DNA from: a bacterium
GTDB lineage: Bacteria; Patescibacteriota; Minisyncoccia; Moranbacterales; UBA2206
NCBI GenBank assembly: GCA_021788105.1
Contig: JAJYKZ010000010.1
Span: forward strand, 1-38,142
DNA length: 38,142 bases
Direction: 5' to 3'
The notes below the pieces were generated by a model. That model had not been told where the DNA came from, made no database searches, and saw nothing but the letters and a program-made list of their open reading frames with translations. Numbering within the stretch: position 1 is the first letter of the stretch; every line of letters begins with the position of its first letter. This document shows positions 6,712 to 12,943 of the stretch, piece by piece. A program made the translations under genes and the position numbers.

Positions 6712-9182
6712 TGAAAAATTATTTTCTCTGGCATTACACGGAGGGAATTAAAAATTTTCTAGAAATTTTTCGCAACTTTTTGAAATATTCCTGGCACTTC
6801 TTTTCGGTCGGAATTCTTTTTCGGACGCTTTTTTATCCTTGGAAGCGGGACGTTGCTTTTGTTTCTTGGCGCGGATTCCATCCGATTTTGTCTTTCAATA
6901 AATTTATAGGCAATTTAATCTCGCGCGCGCTGGGCGCCGTTGTCCGCCTGCCTGTTATTGTTGCCGGTCTTCTGGCGGAAGCGGCAATTTTCATTTTTGG
7001 GATTGCCGGTTTGATATTGTGGCTGGGACTGCCTTTGGTTTTTATTTTTGCTTTGATAATTTTCGCGGGATTTTTCCGGGAAAATTCCGGATCCGGATAT
7101 TTTTATAAAATCGCGGTTGGCGACACTCTGTTTTTTTCCGTTTGGATGTTTGTCGTTTCAGTTTACGGTTTTGCGGAATCAGCCAAAAAAGACTGGGAGA
7201 GAAAAACCTTGCCGGCGCTCGCGCGCGAAAAATGGTTTTTGCGAGTCTGGAACCGGCTGGGTTTTTCCGGTCCGGACGAGGAATTTCGGAAAAATTTTTC
7301 CGATCCTGTCCGGCTGGAAAAAAGTCTGCGTGCGATCGGACTTTCACTATCCGATTTTCAAAATATTCTGGCTTGGGAAATCCATCGCCAGAAAAAAGTC
7401 GACGATGAATTTAAGTTTTGGAAAGAAGAAAAGCTGGCGGCTTTTCCGCCGCTTGGCAAAAGCTGGGCCTATGCCTATACGGTGGAGTTGGACAAATATT
7501 CGATCGAACTTCCGACCAAAGAATATTTTTACAAAGACGCTTACGCGCTAGGCCATAAGAAAGATCTCGAAATGATCGAGTTGATACTTTCCCGGCCGGT
7601 TCAAAACAGCATCATGCTGGTGGGGGAGCCCGGAGTTGGAAAAGAAACATTGATCAAACTTCTGGCCTGCCAAATCAAGGAGGAAAAAGCGATGCCGGCG
7701 CTCTTGAACAAGCGAATGCTGGAACTCGATCTTCATAAAATCGCTTCAGGATCCGGAGATAGTTTTTTTCAGAGGATCGACATGATTTTTCGCGAGTCGG
7801 CCTATGCCGGAAATGTCATTTTGGTTATTAATAATATCCATGAATTTTTGGGCAAGCATGTTTCATTCGACATCGCCAGTCTTTTGGGAAAATATTTGGC
7901 AATGCCGACATTCCAGCTGATTGGATTGACTTCGCCTTCAGAATTTCATTCCGATCTGGAGTCCGACAGTTCGCTTATGAAATATTTTGACAGGGTGCTC
8001 ATCAATGAATTGTCCAAAGAGGAAACAACAGTTTCTTTGCTGCATACGCTGGAAAAAGAAGAAAATTCCCGAGTTATCGCCACCTATCGAGCGATCAGAG
8101 AAGTCGTAGAACTGTCCGACCAATATATTACCGACAGTCCTCTGCCGGAAAAGGCCATTGATCTTCTGGAAGAAGCTCTGATTCGCTGGTTTCAGCAATC
8201 CGGCAATTATTTTTTGATGAAGGAAGATGTAGACAAGCTGTTTGAGGAGAAATTGAAAATTCCGGTCGGCGAGGTCAAGCAAGAAGAAAGAGAAAGGCTT
8301 TCCAATCTGGAAGAAATTTTGCATCAAAGAGTGATCGGCCAGGACGAAGCGGTCAAGCAGATTTCGGAAGCGATGAGAAGGTCGCGGGCGGGAATTTCCG
8401 ACACGAAAAAACCGATCGGCAGTTTTCTTTTTCTGGGACCGACCGGAGTCGGAAAAACGGAAACCGCCAAGGCACTGGCAGAAGCTTACTTCGGATCGGA
8501 AGACCGGATGATCCGGCTGGACATGAGTGAATTTCAGGCGCCCGATTCGGTGGAAAGAATTTTGGGTTCGGACCGGATGAATATCCGCAGCCAGTTTTTG
8601 GCTTCGGTTTCGGAGAATCCTTTTTCGGTGCTTCTTCTCGATGAGATTGAAAAAGCCTATCCTGACATCTTGAATTTATTTTTGCAGGTCTTGGACGAAG
8701 GCTGGCTGACGGACGCTTTCGGGAAGAAAATAATTTTTAAAAATATGATTATTATCGCCACATCCAATGCCGGGTCGGAAATAATCAAAGAAGGAATTGA
8801 AAAAAATATTTCCAGCAAAGAGTTGAACGGCCAAGTGATCGATTATGTCATCAGAAACGGAATTTTTAAGCCGGAATTTTTGAACCGCTTCGAGAAAGTT
8901 TTGTTCTTCACCAGTTTGGACAGCGAAGCGCTGGCCAAGGTAACCGAACTTATTGTGGAGAAAGCCGCCGAACGCATTTATGAAAAGAAAAATATCGAGA
9001 TTGATCTGGATCAAAGCATGATTAAAAAGATTATCGAAAAAGGCTACGATCCGATTTTCGGCGCGCGTTCGATCAAGCGCTACGTCCAGGACAAAATCGA
9101 GGATGCAATTGCCAAAAAAATTATCGCCGAAGAAGTGGCGCCGGGACAGTCGGTTTATTTGCGGGCGGAAGATATGGAATGA
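6711..9182 (+). CDS. Membrane-anchored Clp-type AAA+ ATPase with degenerate D1 site
   Basis: An 823-residue double-ring unfoldase related to ClpB/ClpC. It lacks the usual N-terminal Clp repeat domain. The first ~165 residues instead hold several hydrophobic segments (about residues 20-45, 80-125 and 130-155) that should anchor it in the membrane. AAA domain 1 starts near residue 270: its Walker A is GEPGVGKE (305-312), with Glu in place of Thr/Ser, and its Walker B reads VINNIHE (372-378) where family members have IDEIH. AAA domain 2 is canonical: GPTGVGKT (576-583), LLLDEIEKA (641-649), sensor-1 ATSNAG, arginine-finger region FLNRFEKV, and sensor-2 GARSIKR. Domain 1 is probably structural and domain 2 catalytic. 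No ClpP gene is nearby, and I see no clear ClpP-binding loop. Confidence 0.88.
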   Translation: MKNYFLWHYTEGIKNFLEIFRNFLKYSWHFFSVGILFRTLFYPWKRDVAFVSWRGFHPILSFNKFIGNLISRALGAVVRLPVIVAGLLAEAAIFIFGIAGLILWLGLPLVFIFALIIFAGFFRENSGSGYFYKIAVGDTLFFSVWMFVVSVYGFAESAKKDWERKTLPALAREKWFLRVWNRLGFSGPDEEFRKNFSDPVRLEKSLRAIGLSLSDFQNILAWEIHRQKKVDDEFKFWKEEKLAAFPPLGKSWAYAYTVELDKYSIELPTKEYFYKDAYALGHKKDLEMIELILSRPVQNSIMLVGEPGVGKETLIKLLACQIKEEKAMPALLNKRMLELDLHKIASGSGDSFFQRIDMIFRESAYAGNVILVINNIHEFLGKHVSFDIASLLGKYLAMPTFQLIGLTSPSEFHSDLESDSSLMKYFDRVLINELSKEETTVSLLHTLEKEENSRVIATYRAIREVVELSDQYITDSPLPEKAIDLLEEALIRWFQQSGNYFLMKEDVDKLFEEKLKIPVGEVKQEERERLSNLEEILHQRVIGQDEAVKQISEAMRRSRAGISDTKKPIGSFLFLGPTGVGKTETAKALAEAYFGSEDRMIRLDMSEFQAPDSVERILGSDRMNIRSQFLASVSENPFSVLLLDEIEKAYPDILNLFLQVLDEGWLTDAFGKKIIFKNMIIIATSNAGSEIIKEGIEKNISSKELNGQVIDYVIRNGIFKPEFLNRFEKVLFFTSLDSEALAKVTELIVEKAAERIYEKKNIEIDLDQSMIKKIIEKGYDPIFGARSIKRYVQDKIEDAIAKKIIAEEVAPGQSVYLRAEDME

Positions 9183-9183
9183 A

Positions 9184-10668
9184 TCACAGTCCGTTTTTCT
9201 TGAGCGACTTTTTTATTTGAGCTTTGGCCAAACTCGTGCGGACGAATTTTAACCAATCTTGGGAAGGACCCTTCCGTTCTTTGGAAGTCATAATTTCAAT
9301 CACTTCTCCGTTATGAATTTTGTGGTCGAGAGGTATTATCCGGCCGTCCGCTTTGGCGCCGGTCGCCCGGTTTCCGATTTCACTGTGGACTTTATAGGCA
9401 AAGTCGATCGGCGTGGCGTCTTCCGGCAGGTCGATAACATCGCCCATGGGCGTGAAAGCAAAAATATGATTTTTAAAAAATTCTATGTGCAGCCCTTCTA
9501 GAAACTCCTGATCATCCTTGCCGATGTCATTTTGCCACTCGCGCAGTTGTTTTACCCAGGTCAGTTCTTCTTCCGGAACTTTCTTTTTTTTGCCGAAAAG
9601 CAAACTCTTCCATCGGTTATTATTATTGTCGCTGTAAATCCAATGAGAGGCGATTCCGAATTCCGCTTCCGTATCCATCTTTTTGGTGCGAATCTGAACT
9701 TCCAAAATTTTTCCTTCCGGACCGAAAATGGTGGTGTGGATAGATTGATAGCCGTTGGGTTTGGGCAGGGAAATATAGTCTTTGATCCGGCCGACCAGAG
9801 GGCGGTATTTTTTGTGGACGATGCCGAGGGTTTCATAACAGTCGGCCACTTCCGGCACAATGATGCGAATGCCGGCCAGATCATAAATTTTATGAATGTC
9901 CATATCGTGCTTCTTGAGTTTTTGGAAGAGGCGATAGAGCCGTTTGCTTCGGCCGTAAATTTCGATGACTCGAATGCCTTCTTTAAGCAATTCTTTTTTC
10001 AGTTCACTGACGGCTTTATCGACATATTTTTTGCGGGCCTCGTATTCTTCCTCTTCTATTTTTTTTGTAAACGCGTAATTTTCCGGATCGAGATATTTGA
10101 AAGACAAGTCTTCCAAGCGGCCCTTGATTTCTCCGATTCCCAAACGGTTGGCGATCGGGGCATAGACTTCCAAAGTTTCCAGCGCGATCCGTTTTCTCTT
10201 GTTTTCCGGCAGAGCGTCCAAAGTTTCCATGTTGTGCAGGCGGTCGGCCAGTTTAGTAAGAACGACGCGGATGTCCTGGGCCATTGCCAGAAACATTTTG
10301 CGCAGGTTTTCCAGATCCAGCTCTTCTTTGGATTCCCGCAGCTTGATCTTCCCTAATTTAGTCACGCCATCTACGATAAAAGCGATCTCTTTGCCGAACT
10401 TGTTTTCAATTTCCTTGAGCGTGACGCTGGTATCTTCCGGCACATCGTGCAAAAGACCGGCCGCGATTGTCCGGGACGCCATGCCTATGCGGGCAAGATT
10501 GAGGGCGGTGTGGAGGGAATGCTGGATATAGTCCTCGCCGGATTTACGCTTTTGGCCCTGGTGGGCGGCCAACGCAAACTCATAGGCGCTTCGAATCAAT
10601 GCTTCGCGCTTAGGCGTCCGTTCCACTTTCAAATTATTCAAAACATCCTCGATTGTGAGCATATTCAT
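9184..10668 (-). CDS. Bifunctional (p)ppGpp synthetase/hydrolase (RelA/SpoT family), short form
   Basis: Stringent-response enzyme that makes and degrades (p)ppGpp. The order is HD hydrolase (about residues 30-180, with LLHDVPEDT giving His74-Asp75), synthetase (about 230-345, with DLAGIRIIV, PKPNGYQSIHTT and EVQIRTKKMDTEAEFGIASHW) and TGS domain (about 405-465, FTPMGDVIDLP). Total length is 494 residues; full-length Rel proteins have ~700-750 with C-terminal zinc-finger and ACT domains, which are absent here. Both active sites look complete. A TATACT box (plus-strand AGTATA at 10678-10683) lies nine bases before the ATG, so the mRNA leader should be very short. The gene converges with the Clp ATPase gene, the stops being almost adjacent. 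Confidence 0.93.
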   Translation of the reverse strand: MNMLTIEDVLNNLKVERTPKREALIRSAYEFALAAHQGQKRKSGEDYIQHSLHTALNLARIGMASRTIAAGLLHDVPEDTSVTLKEIENKFGKEIAFIVDGVTKLGKIKLRESKEELDLENLRKMFLAMAQDIRVVLTKLADRLHNMETLDALPENKRKRIALETLEVYAPIANRLGIGEIKGRLEDLSFKYLDPENYAFTKKIEEEEYEARKKYVDKAVSELKKELLKEGIRVIEIYGRSKRLYRLFQKLKKHDMDIHKIYDLAGIRIIVPEVADCYETLGIVHKKYRPLVGRIKDYISLPKPNGYQSIHTTIFGPEGKILEVQIRTKKMDTEAEFGIASHWIYSDNNNNRWKSLLFGKKKKVPEEELTWVKQLREWQNDIGKDDQEFLEGLHIEFFKNHIFAFTPMGDVIDLPEDATPIDFAYKVHSEIGNRATGAKADGRIIPLDHKIHNGEVIEIMTSKERKGPSQDWLKFVRTSLAKAQIKKSLKKNGL

Positions 10669-10755
10669 AATACAATCAGTATAAATGAGGGAAAATCAAA
10701 AGACAAGGCGGCCGAGATCGACGTAGAATAGGAACACACAACCAGAACATATGTA

Positions 10756-10784
10756 CTTTCTGTCTTTCTGCAGAAAGCCAGAAT
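10756..10784. repeat. 29-bp palindromic repeat, copy 1 (probable operator)
   Basis: This 29-bp unit is identical to one at 11143-11171. Its centre is the perfect 14-bp palindrome CTTTCTGCAGAAAG, extending to 13-bp arms with one mismatch (TCTGTCTTTCTGC against GCAGAAAGCCAGA). It overlaps the expected -35 region of the promoter whose TATAAT is at 10799-10804, just before the winged-helix gene. Confidence 0.7.
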
Positions 10785-10827
10785 TGCGTTTGTTATGATA
10801 TAATAAAAACAAAGACAAAAATAAATT

Positions 10828-11130
10828 ATGCTTGCGAAAAAGCGGAAGAAAACTGAAAAGCAACAAAAGACTTCGAAACAGATGGAACGGCATTTGAAGG
10901 GCGTAGCTAATCATCGGCGGATCGAAATTCTTTTTATTGTGGCTGAAAATGATGGAGCAACATTGGACAGCATCTGTGAAATTATGAATGGTAATATCAA
11001 AACCATTTCTGAGCATACCAAAAAGCTTGTGCAAGCTGGTCTTATTAATAAATCTAGACATGGCAGGGGAGTTGGTCATTCGCTATCTCCGTACGGCCAA
11101 CGTTTCTTAAAATTCATAAGAACATTCTAA
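10828..11130 (+). CDS. Small winged-helix transcriptional regulator (ArsR/MarR-like)
   Basis: A 100-residue basic protein. After a lysine-rich N terminus (residues 1-30), residues ~35-95 form a winged helix: RRIEILFIVAE (helix 1), TLDSICEIMN (helix 2), KTISEHTKKLVQAGLI (recognition helix) and a GRGVGHSLSPYGQRF wing. The pattern fits ArsR-type regulators, but no metal-binding cysteine cluster is visible. The TATAAT at 10799-10804 gives a short leader. Identical palindromic repeats lie just upstream of the promoter and just after the stop, so autoregulation through these sites is likely. The target and ligand are unknown. Confidence 0.75.
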   Translation: MLAKKRKKTEKQQKTSKQMERHLKGVANHRRIEILFIVAENDGATLDSICEIMNGNIKTISEHTKKLVQAGLINKSRHGRGVGHSLSPYGQRFLKFIRTF

Positions 11131-11142
11131 GAGTGAAACAAT

Positions 11143-11171
11143 CTTTCTGTCTTTCTGCAGAAAGCCAGAAT
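11143..11171. repeat. 29-bp palindromic repeat, copy 2
   Basis: Exact copy of the 29-bp unit at 10756-10784, 12 bases after the regulator's stop codon. A TATAAA at 11171-11176 and a small open frame at 11192 follow. It could be a second operator controlling the downstream genes. Confidence 0.65.
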
Positions 11172-11191
11172 ATAAATTTTCTGAATAAAAC

Positions 11192-11338
11192 ATGAAAACC
11201 GTAATTTGTATCGACCGCAACAATAATAAGCACGAAGTTTTGACTAAGAGATGTCGACAGCATCGCGATCATCATCCAATCTTTGGAAGCGATTCGCATG
11301 TATTGATATATTTAGGAAAACATGCTATAACGTACTGA
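11192..11338 (+). CDS. Possible small protein, 48 residues, unknown
   Basis: An open frame of 48 codons plus stop starts MKTVICIDRNNNKHEV and is rich in His, Arg and Asn. It lies directly behind the second palindromic repeat and a TATAAA box. There is no clear Shine-Dalgarno sequence and I recognise no family. It may be a real regulated small gene or chance coding in a 267-base spacer. Confidence 0.25.
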   Translation: MKTVICIDRNNNKHEVLTKRCRQHRDHHPIFGSDSHVLIYLGKHAITY

Positions 11339-11397
11339 CCACATTGTGGTCGCAATAAATATCTTGCTAAGATCTGCAAGTAAAAACGGAGGAGAAT

Positions 11398-11916
11398 ATG
11401 GCTAAATCCAAAGCCAAAATATCTGTGCAGCGCGGAGACATTACAATCATGGCGGTCGATGCCATTGTCAATGCGGCCAACACTTCTTTGTTGGGTGGCG
11501 GGGGAGTTGATGGCGCGATTCATTACGCGGCCGGTCCGAGTTTGCTTGAGGAGTGTCGGAAGCTGGGCGGAGCCAAAACCGGCGAAGCGAAAATAACCAA
11601 AGGTTACAGGCTTCCGGCAAAATACGTCATCCATACGCCGGGTCCGGTGTATGGCGAAGAGGACTGGCACGAAGCCGAACTTTTGGCGAGCTGTTATCGC
11701 GAAAGCTTGAAGCGCGCCAACGAAAAAGGTCTCAAGTCGATCGCGTTCCCGTGCATCTCGACCGGCATTTATGGCTATCCGAAGAAAAAGGCAGCCAAGA
11801 TCGCCGTCAATACGGTCAAGAAATTTTTGGCCGAGGAGAAAGTCAGTGTCGAGGAGGTCGTGTTCGTGGTTTTCAGCGCCAAAGATCTTAACATTTACCG
11901 GCGCCTGCTTAATTAG
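11398..11916 (+). CDS. Macrodomain protein, probable O-acetyl-ADP-ribose deacetylase
   Basis: Single macrodomain of 172 residues, the normal size for the MacroD/YmdB class that hydrolyses O-acetyl-ADP-ribose and removes mono-ADP-ribose from proteins. Visible motifs are [23 protein letters not shown] (about residues 18-41, with the Asn and Gly-rich ligand loop), [10 protein letters not shown], and [10 protein letters not shown] near residue 120, the phosphate loop. A strong GGAGGAG ribosome site precedes the ATG, unusual for this window. The gene stands between a regulator region and tspO. No partner ADP-ribosyltransferase is visible nearby. Confidence 0.92.
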   Translation: MAKSKAKISVQRGDITIMAVDAIVNAANTSLLGGGGVDGAIHYAAGPSLLEECRKLGGAKTGEAKITKGYRLPAKYVIHTPGPVYGEEDWHEAELLASCYRESLKRANEKGLKSIAFPCISTGIYGYPKKKAAKIAVNTVKKFLAEEKVSVEEVVFVVFSAKDLNIYRRLLN

Positions 11917-11932
11917 TGCAGCAAGATATCAT

Positions 11933-11959
11933 GGGGAGCGTTTCAAAAAAGCGCTCCCC
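11933..11959 (+). terminator. Hairpin after the macrodomain gene
   Basis: GGGGAGCG and CGCTCCCC form a perfect 8-bp GC-rich stem with an 11-base loop, 17 bases after the stop. The 3' side is AAATTATTT and not a pure T run, so terminator efficiency is uncertain. Confidence 0.55.
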
Positions 11960-12032
11960 AAATTATTTAATGGTATAATAAATATATAAGAAAAATCCAT
12001 TATCGATACGGAAAAAATTATGTGATTAAAAA

Positions 12033-12431
12033 ATGAACAAAACCTACAATTATTATCAACAACTTAAGAGGCCTTCTTGGGCCCCGCCGGGCTGGGTCTT
12101 CGGGCCGGTCTGGACTTTTTTGTATGTTCTGATTGCGATTTCATTCGGAAAAGTTTTTTGGATGCTGCTCAAGAAACAGATCCCGTTCCTGGTTGCGTTA
12201 CCATTCATTTTGAACCTTATCTTTAATTTTTCTTTCACGCCGATCCAGTTCGGACTAAAAAATAATTATCTGGCAGCATTGGATATTCTGCTGGTTCTCG
12301 GCACGCTGGTCTGGGCGATGGCGGCAATCTATCCGCATGCGCGCTGGGTCAGCTATATTCAAATCCCATATCTGCTTTGGGTGGTTTTTGCAACTGTTTT
12401 ACAACTGACGGTTACATATTTGAACAGATAG
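12033..12431 (+). CDS. TspO/MBR family membrane protein, short N terminus
   Basis: Tryptophan-rich sensory/translocator protein family that binds porphyrins and similar ligands. The signature RPSWAPPGWVFGPVWTFLY lies at residues 12-30 and further Trp-rich helices follow, ending LLWVVFATVLQLTVTYLNR. The protein has 132 residues, against ~150-160 in usual members, and starts just before the signature. The normal first transmembrane helix is thus missing and only about four helices remain. No upstream in-frame start restores it, because a TGA lies directly before. Function in this organism is unknown. Confidence 0.88.
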   Translation: MNKTYNYYQQLKRPSWAPPGWVFGPVWTFLYVLIAISFGKVFWMLLKKQIPFLVALPFILNLIFNFSFTPIQFGLKNNYLAALDILLVLGTLVWAMAAIYPHARWVSYIQIPYLLWVVFATVLQLTVTYLNR

Positions 12432-12477
12432 CGGAAAAATTTGTATTAGAATTAAAATTTAAATAATTTTTTGCGAG

Positions 12478-12531
12478 TTATCCACAGCTCAGCTATTGAC
12501 AGTGATAATAGCAGTGATAAAATATCACTAT
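12478..12531 (+). promoter_or_regulatory. LexA-like promoter/operator block, copy 1
   Basis: A 54-bp block with the same architecture as the one before lexA at 29516-29569. In order: TTATCCACAG (12478-12487, a perfect DnaA-box consensus), 8 bases, TTGACA (12496-12501), a 16-bp spacer, and TAAAAT (12518-12523). Superimposed on the promoter are AGTGATAA at 12501-12508 and the palindrome AGTGATA-N3-TATCACT at 12513-12529. The operator covers spacer and -10, so a bound repressor would block RNA polymerase. Transcription should start near 12530. Confidence 0.75.
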
Positions 12532-12637
12532 GGCTTGCTGTTAGATTCCGTACACAAGAATCGGACGGCGGACAAGCCTAGGAGGTCTGCAGTAACTCCG
12601 TCCTAATAACTTAATAATCAGCACTTGAGGTGCTGAT
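12532..12637 (+). promoter_or_regulatory. Structured 5' leader of the PUR-type gene
   Basis: The ~118-base leader can fold. GGCTTG (12532-12537) pairs with CAAGCC (12573-12578) and encloses GATTC/GAATC (12544-12548 with 12558-12562). GGACGG (12563-12568) can pair with CCGTCC (12598-12603), which competes with the first fold. A perfect 8-bp hairpin ATCAGCAC/GTGCTGAT (12617-12637) ends 11 bases before the ATG. No known riboswitch family is recognised. Confidence 0.4.
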
Positions 12638-12648
12638 ACAAAAACAAA

Positions 12649-12885
12649 ATGCAAACACAAAACGTGCAGGTGCAGGAAAAAGTGCACTCGCAAATGGTGA
12701 AAGCCGGAAGCAAAGTTTATTTCTTCGATGTGAAGAAAGCTTCAAATGGAAGCAACTACTTGACAATCGCCGAATCGTACAAAAACAAGAACGGCGAGAA
12801 GGTGATTAATCGCTTGCTGTTGTTTAAGGACCATCTTCCGGAATTTTCCGGCGCATTGGATGAAGTCAAAAAATTTTTGCAATAG
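12649..12885 (+). CDS. PUR-family (DUF3276-like) nucleic-acid-binding protein
   Basis: A 78-residue protein in which residues ~15-75 form one PUR repeat: HSQMVKAGSKVYFFDVKKAS, then YLTIAESYKNKNGEKVINRLLLFKDHLPEF and a final amphipathic helix. It resembles the small bacterial Pur-alpha-like proteins (DUF3276), which bind single-stranded DNA or RNA as dimers. Its promoter carries the same operator block as lexA, so it is probably induced with the DNA-damage response, a link I have not seen described. A bidirectional terminator follows. Confidence 0.75.
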   Translation: MQTQNVQVQEKVHSQMVKAGSKVYFFDVKKASNGSNYLTIAESYKNKNGEKVINRLLLFKDHLPEFSGALDEVKKFLQ

Positions 12886-12895
12886 AAATTGAAAA

Positions 12896-12925
12896 AAAAC
12901 CGTCCCGATCAACAGGACGGTTTTT
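12896..12925. terminator. Bidirectional terminator between the PUR-type gene and topA
   Basis: ACCGTCC (12899-12905) and GGACGGT (12915-12921) form a stem with T runs on both strands. It can end the rightward gene and the leftward topA transcript. Confidence 0.85.
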
Positions 12926-12943
12926 GTATGAAGAAAAAAGTTT

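Noticed and set aside
9532..10356. 274-codon plus-strand frame opposite the RelA/SpoT gene
   Set aside because: The opposite strand encodes all catalytic motifs of RelA/SpoT; this frame is a phase-locked shadow with no recognisable domain.
10756..11171. CRISPR array from the two 29-bp repeats
   Set aside because: There are only two copies, separated by a whole gene, and the repeat is a palindrome overlapping a promoter. No spacers or cas genes are seen.
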